Shown: positions 26,007-39,618 of the stretch, in pieces | Layout: every line of letters starts with the position of its first letter | Numbering within the stretch: the first letter of the stretch is position 1 | Source: Anisakis pegreffii | Lineage: Eukaryota > Nematoda > Chromadorea > Rhabditida > Anisakidae | DNA: 64,000 nucleotides | Reading direction: 5' to 3' | NCBI GenBank assembly: GCA_035041965.1 | Contig: JAPYMA010000378.1 | Span: forward strand, 1 to 64,000 | Made by a program: the position numbers and the translations under genes | Notes under the pieces: generated by a model | Told to the model about the DNA's origin: nothing | Database searches by the model: none | Seen by the model: only the letters and a program-made list of their open reading frames with translations

Positions 26007-29000
26007 CTGAAACGTCACGCGACTCACTGTAACTGATAGCCGAGGTATGTGGCATCTGTTGCGCACAGCTTTCACTTTAATACAAACTTTGTAAATGATA
26101 AAGTGAATAGAATACCTCTTGATTATAACTTAACATTAGAATGATCAGTTGCAATCAAGACTGGTCTGAAATACGAGAATTTCCACAAAATGAGGCTGTT
26201 TAGAGAAGCAGTGTATTGTTATTTTCAGTATGAATATCTAACGATTGCTGTGCACTGAGAACTGAAAATTTCATAATATATCCTCTAATGGTCTCAAATT
26301 TGCTCATAACCTTTGTTTCTGTCGCAAAAACATTCATAAGTTCATGCATTTTTTTTCGTTTTTTTCACCTGCGTACTTGAACAAATGATTCTATAATATT
26401 TGCGAATAGGCATTTACCGGAACCACTATTTTTACAGCTGAATACGCATTTATATAAGCACTAAACTAACTCACAATCAGTGTGTTCGTTCACATTTTGT
26501 TAGGTATGATTGTGGTGGTTGGTATCTTTTTTTCATACAATGAACAAATTATCATCACGTGTAGTTTTGTTCATACCCACAACCAGTCTAATTCGTTTTA
26601 TTATCATTTCACAATTCTGATGTTACTGAATGCCCCAGTCACCATTGAAAAGTCTGGCAATGCTCTATTATTCTGATCCATGTTTTCATATCACTAAAAT
26701 TCATTCACGTTCATATTATTTCAACAAAATGCTCTTACTACATTATTTTGTCGCTTTTCATATATCCAGATCACTGATAACAGATCGATTCCGTTGAATC
26801 AATGACAGCGACACAGAATGCGTTTTTATGATTGATACTCGCAATTTTTTAAGCTATTACACGGTTAATATCAAACACCTAGTGAACTGAGCAATCACTG
26901 CTTATTTGCGCTTTTTTCATTTTTTGATAACGGTCGTATTTTGAAAGTTCTAGTTTTGAAGCAAATGACAAATTTAGGATTTGTGCTGTGGGGAAAAGAT
27001 CAGCACTCTGTAACCTGATAACCAGAAATCAACATTTTTTGTTTAACTGATTTACGGACTATTGGAAAATTACTTGTTTATTGTCAGCATTGTCGAGTTA
27101 TTCTTTTGGATCATGTCATTATGAAAGTAATCGGCGATTTATCGTTGTCAACGATCGTGAGCAGAATATTTGTTTTAGTTGAACAAATGAATGGGAATGA
27201 CTGTAGATTCGCCTAAAAAACGCAAACACTGAGGATTAGTTATCAATAACTAATTTGCGATTAATTGTGAGTATTAAAAATTAATGAATTCCAGGTAAAA
27301 ATGAATTTTGTACAGTTGTAAATCATTGTGTGGATACGATTTTAAACAGTAAGAGAACGTTTATTCCAACGAGAGAATAGTCACTGTGATTTGCCAATCG
27401 AGTTGTTGTCCCATTTGATTTCTTTTCATCAATTTTGGACAATTTTATAATTGTTCAAATCGTTTTTATGAATTCATTATCAGAGACAAGCCATCGTTCC
27501 TTTCAAAAGAACGGTTTCTTGAATAGGTTTTAACTTGCTCTCAAATGCATCGAAAACTTTTTGACATCGAATTTTATGAATTTTTCTGTCTTTTATTTTT
27601 TTCTGAAGCAACTCTCGTCTTGATCATCATCTAATGATCACAACCAAATCAATCAATGTAGCAGTTGAGTTAGACTCTGATCAATTGGATTCGAATCGCA
27701 TTGCTGCTTAAGTGTGCTAATAGCTATCTCGAGATACTGGTTCATGAAAAAGAGTCCTGATGAAAACGTTCATCCGTCGTCACTCTACATTAAGCGTCTA
27801 TTGAGCTGAGGAAGCCGCTGGTTTCTTCATATTACTCCATTATCCTTGCAATCATGTTCGTGTATCCATCACTGGTAATCTCTTTGGTAAATAAGCCAGA
27901 CAACTGAATGAAAACTCGATAAATCCTAATTCATTCTATGAACCATTCAATTATAAGATTCAACACCAGTTTCTAAGTTGATATTATGATTTGTGGTAAT
28001 GCACACAACTGATCTATTGCCACTTTTCGCTTCTTTTTTTCGCTGAGAGGGCAATGAGTTGTGATAAGGAAGTACGCTTCGCTTATTTTCTACTGTTCAA
28101 TTCGATGGAATCGATTTTATACATCGAGAAAAATCGGAATTTGTTCACGATTCATTCGATAGTTGAAACTTGACAAGTGGAGAATTGCTGAAACTGTTCA
28201 ATTTTCACAATACTGAGCAATAAGGACGAATTTGACAGGTCACATACTCGCTCAGTTCAAGAATTTTTGTTCTGTCAGTTTTTACTCTCCAGTTTAAATT
28301 TGAAATTTCAATTTCGAGAACCAGCCAGCTCTGTGATGGAACACTAAACCAACAAATAGATTTTTGCGTCGTTCACGTTCATTTAATCACAATTGGTTTC
28401 TTAAACGGAAAGAAGATGTTGCTCTTTTCAGTCACAATCAGTGAACGTTAATTTTTGCGCTCTTTATTCTCATTTGATTCGGTCTTTCGGGACATTTTTA
28501 TCTTGTTCCCATCAGACGTATTGCAAAAAAACATCAAGTTAATCGGGAAAAAAGTATTACTATTTTAGGAGTGTTCCACAATATCTCTGAAATGAAGTGC
28601 ATTAAACGATGCGCGATTCGTTATGTAGAAAACGAGTTAAGAAATGTTCCATTTATAGTGTAGTAATTAATGAAGTTTATTCAACAGTCAACGGATTATT
28701 GCAGTTGCTGTGTCCAGGCAACAGAGTTTTAAGGTGATTCATTCAGCGTTCAGCATTTCGTGACTTTGATTTTTCATATGATATACGCATAGATAATTGA
28801 TATTAATGTCCAAAAAGGTTGAACACAATCTGTACTGCACTCAGTTTACTTAACCTATACTCGTTTTGTTTTCATATAGCATGCAATGAATGCGTTTAAA
28901 GCCTTTCAGCGCCTCCATCAAATCAGTATCTCATTGCTCTTAAAGGTTTCCTAATCTCAGGTTTACTTCTTGGCAATAATCTCAATTTCTTGATAGCTGG

Positions 29001-29718
29001 TTGTTAGACATTACTCGTTCACAATCTTGCTCAAGGGACGCAAGGTTCATTTCTATGAGCAAAATTTCTCACTATTCAGTGTTTTGAGAGGAAGATCCCT
29101 ATATTAACTGCTCGATTGAAACATTCTTTTTTAGTGATTCATTCATGGTTGATACCTGCAATATTGTAAGTTTTATGGGTTATCATTTGATCGGCGTAAA
29201 GCGTTGATAGCATTGTTTGTTTTTTTTTTTTGCAATTAGCATTACTGACCATCTTATGATAAGATGCCGACCACTGATCATCGTGCGGTTTTTAAGCACG
29301 TGTTACTCATGATGTGAGCGCATTACTTATGAATCTTAACTTTGATAATTTAATCATTTGGTCTCAATCGATTGGTAAATATGTTGACGTACTAGTTTTA
29401 GGTTTGATTTTTTGATCTCCAAGTCGAAAGTTTATCACCAGTTTATTTTACTGCTCTAAAAATATTAACCCTATCTGAATCGAAAGTTGATTTTGATTTA
29501 GACAGCATTAATTTCCAACTTAACTCTATATAATTGTATGTCGAAAAACTCCAACGATTTCTAAATTATCAGCAGGAAGTGCTTTCACAATTCGAAGATT
29601 TCTCTAAAAAGAGTTATGTGCACTGTGGTTAGAAGCGGAGAGACTTTTTTCGATACCTCTGGTGAAAGGCAGGCGGACTCTGGAAAGTGATCTTATCGAC
29701 AGGAAATATTTCTGACGG

Positions 29719-29773
29719 AATCCTAAGAATCCTGAAAGACGAATATTCCCTCGCCTTTCAGGATCTTAGGAAT
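29719..29773. repeat. Imperfect inverted repeat
   Basis: AATCCTAAGAATCCTGAAAG (29719-29738) pairs with CTTTCAGGATCTTAGGAAT (29755-29773) with one extra base and one mismatch, around a short AT-rich loop. Confidence 0.75.
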
Positions 29774-30543
29774 GTTCTTCAAGAAACGTCACTCCCCTGA
29801 GAAGCATCACTGATCATAGATGTCTTGAAGAAACATCACTGCTCTAGATGTCTTGAACAAAAAGACAGCCATCTCGTGAAGCAAATGCAGCGAATGATAG
29901 TTTTGTTGATGCGCTCAGTCATTTACTTCTGGAGTTGGTTCGATGCACATCGGTCTGAATCAAAAACGGTGATCGATCAGTGGTCACCGACGAACAAGCA
30001 CGTTTTGCATTGCGATGTGTTGTTTATCATTGTATCAATGGCCACCGCAGTACGATGATCCTCGAATTTCGACCGAAACCCACCGATGCTAAGCACTCGC
30101 ATTTTCGGTGGCTATCGAAAAATGTTTATGCCCTCTCAATTGTCCTCAATAATGCTTGTGCAATTAGCGTTACCCTGTCCTGTTGTTCTCATTCTTAGGC
30201 GCATTGTGTTCCTCAAGTTCCATAAGGGATTATTGTCACTCAGCCAATGGAGATGGATGTGCCTGGAGTAGTGCTGTTTCTATTGCAACTTTTGACAAGC
30301 TCTTCTATTCTATTCGATTCCACCTTTCAGTTGTTCTGTTATTCTGTTCTTCGCATCTTTCTTTCAGCATTGTTCTTGAATATTCATTCGAGTAGAAAAA
30401 TTTGTCTGGAATGGAATCATCACTGGATTAGATGTCAATTTGTTGCATTTTATCATTAAAAACAATTGAATATGATATTTGAAAGAATATTTCAGCAATC
30501 GCTTTATCTTCTAAAGTCCCGTTTTTATTCCCGTTGTCCCCCG

Positions 30544-30630
30544 CGAAGAGCGGAAAGTTTCCGGGAAGCGATCCTCTTCGACCAAAAAATCCTTCCTGAA
30601 ATGCGGAACTCTCCGACCAATAAATCCCTC
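30544..30630. repeat. Hairpin and direct repeat cluster
   Basis: CGAAGAG (30544-30550) pairs with CTCTTCG (30574-30580). CTCTTCGACCAAAAAATCC recurs about 36 bases later as CTCTCCGACCAATAAATCC. Confidence 0.6.
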
Positions 30631-30650
30631 CATTTTTTATATGATGCACA

Positions 30651-32432
30651 TTAATGAAAAAAATGAAGCGTTGCTAATATATATCTGTAAAAGTGTACAG
30701 ACAGCGTTCTGAATGAAGTAGAACGGTACGAAATTGCATTCAGAGAAAAGATACGGTATCATTGGTAGGTTGATGGTTGATTCGATGATTTTTTAAATGA
30801 TGATGATGAGAATAAACGATGCTGGGGAGAAAGGGCAGTGAATGAGATAACAGGGTGCCTCTCGGTGATTGCAGGTGTAAAGATGGTGATTTAACGAAAG
30901 AGCTCTTCTTATCGAGAGATGCAAACATGAAAGAACGGTAAACGCTTGTCTTGTCGATTGAATGTTCATAGTATATGGTATGGTATGGTATCTATCGTCA
31001 ATATATGCGTGTTGTTTTATTGTTGTTATTCACATGTACGAACTTCAGTACATTTGTACTTGTAATCGTGAATGCGGTTCGGTTAGGATGATACCCTAAT
31101 AAGTTTCGTCTATTACTGTTCATGTTCAGCAGTAGCAGTGTTTCCAGAAGTCACACCCATGATCATAACGCTGTCAAAGATTCATTCTCTATGGACATAG
31201 CCATTGTTCTTCTTTATGCTTCATGTCGTAAGCATTGCCCATATTCTTCGCTTCATTTTAATTCCATTTCACCTTCCAATTTGATTAGTGTTGTGTTGAC
31301 TCGTTGCCATTTATCACATCAAACTGCACCAATTATCATTTCAGGCGGATATCTCTGACGATCAGTTAATGATACCAGATCGAGAATTGTTGACTCCATA
31401 GTTAATAGGATTACTATCTTGCCATTACTTTCTAAGATTTCACTATTGCCGAGTTTTGTAAGGATTCGATGTTTCTACGAAAAAATCGGTATTCTTAATG
31501 ATGAAAAACTCCATCTCACAAACTGGTTCAACTCAATTCAACCTTATCTTTGATCACATTTTGGTTTTTGTGCGATATCATGGATTGTGACTGTTACAGT
31601 CATAATAACATTGGAAATACGACACAGTTCGAGAATTAATTTGAATAGGCACTTTTGTTAATATATTGTTGAATTGACTGATGCTGACTGGCATTCGATA
31701 TTCAACTTGATTGATTCTCGAACGGCGGGTCGTTTCTTTTCAGTCGTTTCATTGATTGATTGAAATTGAATCAGCCCATTTTGAACCACTTCATTACATT
31801 TCGCTCTAAATACCGTTTGATCGAAATCACTCGCTATTGCCGCACGAGAGATTGGGAAGCCATGACGCTTGGAGCAGTTTGACTTGTTGTTGTTGATTTG
31901 TATGCGATCACCATTATGAAGACAGATTAAAAGCTTGATCTGATAGGTGCGGGTAGTATCACATGTAATATTTTAACACGATTCATTGGATGTATTATAT
32001 ACATTCGATATCACGTGTAACAGATATTTATCTGCATTATAACCTTTATAATTCGCGAGAAATGAGAAGAAAAAAAATGATGCGATTCAACGATATGAGA
32101 AAGAAAAGCGACTGATTCAAATCAGTAAAACAACATATATCTTCTCTATCATGCGTGTAAGGACTATAGCAATTCATTTGTCAAATCTTACCTACATTTT
32201 GAGTGACCTATTTGTATGAACCTCCGTTTTTTGCAATCTTTAATCTAATAGTAAAATTTAATCATCTACAGCGATCACCTTCTATTGACAGATCATCAGT
32301 GTTTATTAACCTCGTTTTCATTTCGTCTCTCTGCTCTTCACACCACCTATTTCTTGTTATTTGCTAGCAAATTGCTCCCTCGTGTCTTTACTCGTTTTTC
32401 ATCCTTACCGTAATCCATTTGTTCACTCATAA

Positions 32433-32528
<96 letters not shown>

Positions 32529-35500
32529 TAAATGAATTAATCTGTGAAATACTTATGAATCTCTGCAATAAGGAGAACAATCGAACAAAGACGGTAAAAT
32601 GGAATTAAAAAAGTTTTGCAGTTATGTGACCAGTCTTGAACAGGACATAACAAGTGATTTGCTGATCAGCATATGAATTCATCGATGAAGAGTATTCTTT
32701 AAATAGACAGAAATTTTGTTTAGGTGTCTGCTGTCAATGATACGTTAGCGAATATTGTGATTCACTTTAATGGCAGGTAAATTCGAATTTTTATTTTGTC
32801 TGCTCCAAATTTAGTCGCAAAACTAAAAACACCGATGAAATTTATTGCGGATCAGACTGTTCTTTTTCGAATGCTTCATTATCATGCATAATGTTTTGAG
32901 AATAACGAAAGGTTTTTTTTTTCGAGCGAATGAGTAAGCAATTTGTGATTGCATCACTTCTCATCATGCAACGACACTATTTTATGAAACTTTTTCTCTC
33001 GTACCTGCTCAATTGCTGTGATCGTACACAAGATTTGACGCGGTTTCATCGTACTTTATTTTTCAGGTTTATCAGCATTTTGGTGAACAATCAGAATCAT
33101 TTTATCATCGCATGTGAATTTGCGAAAAATCCTTGTACATGTTGTTAGTGCATTTACGCAGCTAGGTGTTGCTTGATCATTCAATGACAATAACAATAAC
33201 GCTGCTCAACTGCAATAAAAAAACAAATGGTTTCTGAACTTTGACAGCAATCAAACTACTTTCATCCTATTATCAGCATTCCATTTGAACATTTCTGTTT
33301 GTGAACATGACTTATGTAATTTCAATAACATAGTCTTTCTGGATATGACAACTGAATGACGATGTTCAGTAACAACTTTTATTATTGCGTCTACTCAAAA
33401 GGATCACCATAGACTTTGTTGCAGTTTGCTTACACGTAACTGTCTGTATGACGCGAGTGTTTGATCAGTACATCATATACGAATGATTATTCGCGATAAC
33501 AGTTTAATGAAGTCGTTTTATCATTATGAAGTGGTATGGATAAAAGCGTTCACAATAATACTTGTAATAGTCGATGACAATAATACTTTTACTAGTATTG
33601 CCTTACAATAGTATTGCCAGCAGTTATTCCATTACCGAAGTCAATTAAGTCCATGTCATTGCGTTATGATGTAGAAATGTACCAACAAATGCTTAGTTCA
33701 TATATAAGTCAGCCTGATTTCCATTGTTTCCATGCAAGGAATATTCCACAATACAACTTTCCCAGCTATTCATCGTAAAAGATTATTCGCAAAATTATGT
33801 TTGCCAGTATTGCTTTGACTGGAAATTATCTTGAAGGAATATGCGCAATTTCCAAACCTTCATTAGGTGGTGAGATTCAATATCTCGGTTGCGTAAATTC
33901 ATTATCATAAGCAATTTATGCCTCATAAATCGGAAATCAATCGTCTTTCTCAACTGATGGTTATTACAGACTATCTATTTTTGCGAAAAGTGAACGTGAA
34001 ATGAAATGTTAATTTCTTAAAGACAAACGATCGTGATGTTTGAGTTAATATACGAGTTATACTGAAAGGCTTAACAACAATAGTAATTGAATTTGGTGGT
34101 TTATATGAAATGTGAATACGTAATAATATCATCGAATGCTTTCAACGATAAACACTATCCGTGATAATGTATATATAATATTTTTAAGTAAACATAACTA
34201 AACGCATTACATGTCTGCTTATTAACCCTCACTCATACCCATCAACCTCTCGTGACTAATATACACAAATTCACGCGAATTACTAGTGCTATCATCATTT
34301 AAACTCGTATCATCATATCTCGCTCCAATAACGACTTCTTATGGACGCACATTTCACACATCTATTTCATTCGTGCATGAATTTCGCATTGCCATCAGGT
34401 TATGATATCGTTCATTTCTGTTGAATTGACCATCGTTTTGGCTTATTCATATCAATATCTTCCCGAGATTATCACCGGAATCGTTTAAAAACACTCATCG
34501 TTGCCTCTTGTGATCAGTTGATTCAATGGTTTCGATGGTTGGTGAAGTATTTTTGAGAATTTAAGTGAAATTTTGCACAGAGGAATTCGTCCTCCGTGTC
34601 ATCCATAAGGGTTATTTTGTGGAAATAATGTGCGTCACCTTCTATAGATCGGACTTTTTGAATTGTTTTGCTCGCCATGATCAGTATGAATAACCTGATC
34701 GCACTTAACTCTAAAAAGCTGATGCATTCTTTACAAGAGCGTTCCAGTCACTGATATTGCTGAAATTTATTACGTTTGCTTGAGCAATTATTGGAATAGG
34801 AATTGAGCTTTTAGATAATCAACGATAGAAAATGACTGTGAATGGCATCGAAGTTGTTCGGCTATGTTTCTGTAACATTCGCTCCATCTTTCACGTAAAT
34901 TGCGTTTAGCTCCAGAATCTGCTCAGTTCAGATTTTCGAATGCTCTCAAAATATTACGCACTTCACTCGTGTTACCCATCACACCCATTACCCATTGTCA
35001 ACACTAATGGTTTACTAATTCTTCATCTCATAGGAAGTAAACTATCACACCTATATCATTCGAGCATAGCTTTCGTTTTTGAAAATGCATTTTAATTTGA
35101 ATTGAGTCATGTATTCACTGATAAAAACTACCTCAAGGACTTTGCTGATGATACAATACTATAGCATTATACCGAAGTTTTCTATCCACGATTCTAACAT
35201 GCCTTGCATGACTATTGCTTCTGTGTCAGTTAGTTACTTGATATCATTTAACATTCGCGAAATGTGATAATTAATTAATTGGTGCCGGACCATCCTCTAA
35301 TATGGTATCATTGATGAACGAAATACTCCTTTTGTAAATATTATCGAACTATTTTCATTAACAAACTTTGTTTGGGCACCGTCACTCTATTCAATGATCT
35401 CTTGTCGATCAGTGGCTTCCTTACCGTTTGATTGAGAGCAAACAGTTCTCTTTATCATCACTTTTATCAGTGACGAAAGTTTGAATCGAGCACTTACAAT

Positions 35501-36433
35501 TAATGCTTCATTCACAATCCTTGCTCGTCCTTGTTTCCGTTACCAAATCTACAACTTCAGCAGACGTCTCTGTGTGACAAACTCTATGATAACATATTCT
35601 CAAGTAGCTATTTACATAAATTGTGCAGAGTATTGTGAAGAAGTTCTGCGAATCACCTATGAGCTGTTGTGAAAATGTGTTAATACGATTGGATATTAGT
35701 TCAAGAAATACCATCTCATTTCACTGTGCATAACTAATCTCAAGGATATTTTATTAAATTATGATTACGTCCTCATACTTCGATCTTTTTTATCAATGAT
35801 GAATGCGTTAACTTTGGAATATTTGGCGTTAATCTTCATTCTTTGAGGAATTCAATCGTTCTTATTCGGATCTCAAAAAAAGCGTCGTTATTCAAAGAAC
35901 TCGTTGCTGGATAATAGGAAGTCACTGAAGTACTCACTGAAATATCACATTTATCAGATGGTTTACGCAATATGAATGGCTGCAATTCCATCTCCTCACC
36001 AAATCAATTCCATTGTCAATCAGCACCTACTCACGGTGGAATAACAATCTAAAAATTAACGAGTATCAACATTATTGTGATTCCTAACTGTCAGTTCATC
36101 TGGAAAGTTTAGAGTTTAATCCCTCTGAATGTCGTACTGAGTTGTTATTCCAGTCGAACATTCGCTTCAATTTCCATCATATTCAACAGTATTTGAAAAA
36201 ATAATGGGATTGGCTTGATCTTTGAACTATTGATCTTTGCAAATCTTGATTCTTGTCGATAGTACTTATTTTAGACCAATGGTTCTTAACCTGTTCTGGT
36301 TAGTTGTCTCTCCTCTCCCACACCTCCTCCCATAATTCAATAAATACCCCGAATAAAACTGTTTTAGTTCTGAAAGTTTCATTCTATTTTTTTTGCCACG
36401 ATCGGCCTCCCTGTATGCATTATCCACTGACAG
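30651..36433. other. Non-coding AT-rich stretch
   Basis: No supported exon. It contains a (TATGG)n-like run near 30974-30993 and the long TA microsatellite at 32435-32524. The open frames are short and Phe/Ile/Leu-rich. Confidence 0.5.
32435..32524. repeat. (TA)45 microsatellite
   Basis: Ninety uninterrupted bases of alternating T and A. Confidence 0.98.
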
Positions 36434-36694
36434 GTAAGTAATGTCATTGAAATTGATGAACCTCTTGGAAAGCGGAAAATAACGACCCTATCCGCGAAAA
36501 GATCTGAAATAACGATCCTATCCGCAACGGGAAAGAGGATAAAAGCACGTGAAGATCAGTTGTTGGTAGAATGTGAATGGCAGTGCAAGAAGATGATAAT
36601 CGTTGAAGAAATCGTAGCGTCTGAAAGCGAAACATTGCAAAGTTTTTTGGATACTGAAAAGAGTTTTGACAAGAAAACGATCGAACCCTTTTAA
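36434..36694 (+). CDS. Candidate 3'-terminal exon, unknown product
   Basis: It opens after an acceptor-like CCACTGACAG and reads without stop for 86 codons to TAA at 36692-36694. The start is SNVIEIDEPLGKRKITTLSA; later DQLLVECEWQCKKMIIVEEI and ASESETLQSFLDTEKSF. The charged, low-Phe composition is coding-like and there is no ATG near the start, as for a last exon. A 30-bp in-frame tandem repeat gives KITTLSAK and EITILSAT. No upstream partner or family is recognised. Confidence 0.35.
   Translation, partial: VSNVIEIDEPLGKRKITTLSAKRSEITILSATGKRIKAREDQLLVECEWQCKKMIIVEEIVASESETLQSFLDTEKSFDKKTIEPF
36477..36526. repeat. 30-bp-period repeat inside the candidate exon
   Basis: AAATAACGACCCTATCCGC recurs 30 bases later as AAATAACGATCCTATCCGC. 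Confidence 0.85.
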
Positions 36695-39430
36695 GTAATG
36701 CCTCAGATTCCGTTCTGGTCGTTGTAATGATAATGTGATGAAGTGTATCTGATAATGTTCTGTTACTGCATTATTGTACACTATTACTTTTTCGTTGAAG
36801 TAGCGTTAGTTTTTAGTCGAACTACTCAAAATAAGTTGGAAAATGTTATGAAAGTGATGTTATGATGATATTCAAAGCATCATTCCTTCTCAACATGCAC
36901 AGTACCGGTCACTACCGATGTGATCTTTCTGGTCAACTCATGGTGTCGTTCTCTGAAAATTTTTTCTTTGATGAAATTGTCATTTATTTTTTCTTCAAAT
37001 CGAGTTGAGAATGCTTTTGGTGTTTTCGTTCAGTTCGAATTTGATTTATTTAGATTGCTTCACGATGAAACACTATCAGAGTATATTAATCAGTAATCGT
37101 TTCTCATTTTCGCCTAAGATCGGCATGATTGTTTCTTAACTCGTTCGTTTCCATCCTGATCCTTTAACTCGTTCGTTTCCATCCTGATCCTTTATCGTTC
37201 GTCTCATTCCGTCAAGAATATCTTCTCATCGAGAGAGTATAAGATTAATAAGAAGTGCTGGTTAATAAGAGATTAATAAGAAGTGGTGGAAAAAGTAGAG
37301 TGTCAAAATAATTTTCCTTTTCGAAATTTTTCTTTTTTTTCACTAATTTTCCACTTTCAACTTCTTATTTCACTCATATTTCCTGTGAAACACAATCATA
37401 CTTCAGATTATTCGGCACTATCATGCACGTAACATGAGCTGGACATAAAAATAGCTTCACATCTTCAGTTTGTAGTGTTTTAATATAGACGAAAGTAATT
37501 TTCAGCATGTTTTGTTTGTATTTTGTACCGTCATCACGGATGAAATGGGCAAAGTGTTACAAACCATAACTTAAAAGAATAAGTCAAAACGTCACCACTT
37601 GCGGAGGGAATACGAGTCGAATGCTGCTGAATGTCACTAGAAAGTTGCAGCTTTCGAACACTATCCATCTGCTGCACAAAACTTCGAGTGTGAGTTAAAC
37701 AAAAAATCCGTGAAGCCCTCATTGACCATATACTTAATCACCTACGCTTAAGCTCTCGTTAAGGCGCCTCTTGTCTGAGCGCAATCGATTCAGTTTCTTG
37801 ATAAGAATATTGCTGTATTCGTCTACGAATAATGCTGTCCTGAGGATTATTACCTCTCGGAACTAATTCCAAAAATAAAACCATCTCATTAGTGATAATC
37901 AAATTTTATAATGCGTTCCATCGTATCTTATCATTCTATCATCACATCGTCTGCTCGTCAGTTTTCTCAGAACTTCATCGCTTAACACTCAAATTTTCAC
38001 TTTATAGAAGCAAGTAAGCCATCAAAAATCAAACCTACAAAACAGTTGATCAATTTTTTTGCTAAACATCTAGCCACTGTGCCAATATCCAATGATTGAT
38101 AAGGAATAGCGTCTATAATATAATGCTGAATGATGAGTTATTGGACATGAGATTATTTGCAATACATGTATTAATACGAATGCTCAGCTACTAAAAGCAA
38201 TTACATACTTGCGTATTAATGGTAATTACCTAAAGTAGACATCTTCCTCATAAGAGTTATTATCGATTTCAAATTTATGGAGGAGGGATGAGTGAGAAAT
38301 TGCGCACATTCTATGCACGTACATTTATTTCATGGACACCTTTCATGACTTCAGCTATAAGTTCTTTTTCGATTTAAATAATTTTTGTGCACATAAATTA
38401 AAATGATTAAAATAAGCATCTCAAAATAATTGTATCTGAACTTGAACGTTTTAACGTGAAATGGTGAAAAAAAAAGATTACATTGATGAAATGATTAAGT
38501 TCATAAATGAAATGAAAATCGATTTATTAATCTCAGTTATTGGCGTTTATGTTGACTTGTTTGCGGTGAGATGGTTGGTTGTTTATGGTTATTCATGCAC
38601 TTCGTTTGACGATCGCTTAGAAGTCAGGATTAACATTCCTCAGGCATCCCATCCGAATCTTTCTTGATGAAATTTTCTTCCGCTCATGTGATTTACATCC
38701 TTGGTTACACATCGTTCTTTAATAAAATAATTCAAAATTTCGAATTGAAGCGATTTTTCAACTCTCTCTGATTTCAAACCGTCCAGAAATGAATTATCAT
38801 AATGTTCGGGAGTTCAGTGAAATTTCCTGATGACATTATAAGCATTTATTATAAGGTGTCCTCAAATGATATTATGAGGTGTCTTCAAAGCAGTTTATTG
38901 AACTCATGGTCTCAGCCCGCTATTGATGTTATTTCATTCAATTCATGGCAACTTTATCCTACTGATGAACATTCTTTCTCACTTTTTTTCGATAATCATA
39001 AGTGCCGAATTGCAAACAGCATTTAGAAACGACACCCATTTACTTCATACATCTCATTGATGCATCTAATAAAACTTTCCTTATTTTGCTCATTTACCTG
39101 AACAGTTTGAATATTGATCTGATTCTAATCACACGCTTAAGTCTGTCTTCATGTTATTAATGAATGTGAATATCTGAAGCATTTATTGAATTCGTTATTA
39201 TATAACGACACGTTCTTGTGACAATATCCAACTGAAATATCACCAATATAATATCTATTAATGTTTCGAAAGAAACAAACGAATTCCTACTTCACTCGTT
39301 CATTACTTATGGAATGATAATTATCGATGAATGAATTACCCGCTGTATTGTTTTAATAAGGTACGATGCGATGCATTCGTTTATTAGAATATTGCATGTT
39401 ATCGATATGAATGATGTGATATGCTTTCAG
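36695..39430. other. Upstream region of the BED/hAT gene
   Basis: No firm exon. It contains the 28-bp tandem repeat at 37138-37193 and the related AATAAGAAGTG repeats near 37252-37286. A frame at 38461-38569 (MVKKKDYIDEMIKFINEMKI) ends at a GTGAGA donor and might be an alternative 5' exon, but nothing links it to the gene. Confidence 0.4.
37138..37193. repeat. 28-bp tandem repeat, two exact copies
   Basis: AACTCGTTCGTTTCCATCCT and eight further bases at 37138-37165 are repeated exactly at 37166-37193. Confidence 0.95.
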
Positions 39431-39618
39431 ATATAAACTCTTATTTACAAACATATTCATCGGCTCGTTTCTGCTTGAGAAGACGTTGCGAAATTCTATT
39501 ATTAGAGCATAAGTCACGATATCTTTCAACTGGAGGATTTGCAAGGAAGATGAGCCTCATGGCATCTTCTGGAGGAGCGCCCGAGGCGAAGAAATTCCGA
39601 TTGTCTGTCCCAACACAG
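39431..39618 (+). CDS. First recognised exon of the BED/hAT gene
   Basis: A TTTCAG acceptor ends at 39430 and a CAG/GTGGCG donor follows 39618. I take ATG at 39550 as the start because it opens a Ser/Ala/Gly/Lys-rich 23-codon stretch (MSLMASSGGAPEAKKF...) typical of a transcription-factor N-terminus. The frame is open upstream to 39421, so the exon could also be internal and read through. The acceptor could serve a 5'UTR intron or a spliced leader. The donor is phase 0 and matches the phase-0 acceptor at 40006. Confidence 0.65.

Larger units (their letters stand above)
29644..30650. other. GC-richer island with broken coding-like sequence and local repeats
   Basis: About 1 kb, richer in GC than its flanks. 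It starts with an imperfect inverted repeat (29719-29773). Repeated AGATGTCTTGAA / AAGAAACATCACT units follow (about 29774-29861), then plus-strand coding-like frames interrupted by stops (for example RFALRCVVYHCINGHRSTMI near 30000-30060). It ends with a second hairpin and direct-repeat cluster (30544-30630). It may be an old mobile-element or pseudogene remnant. I could not identify its source. Confidence 0.35.
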
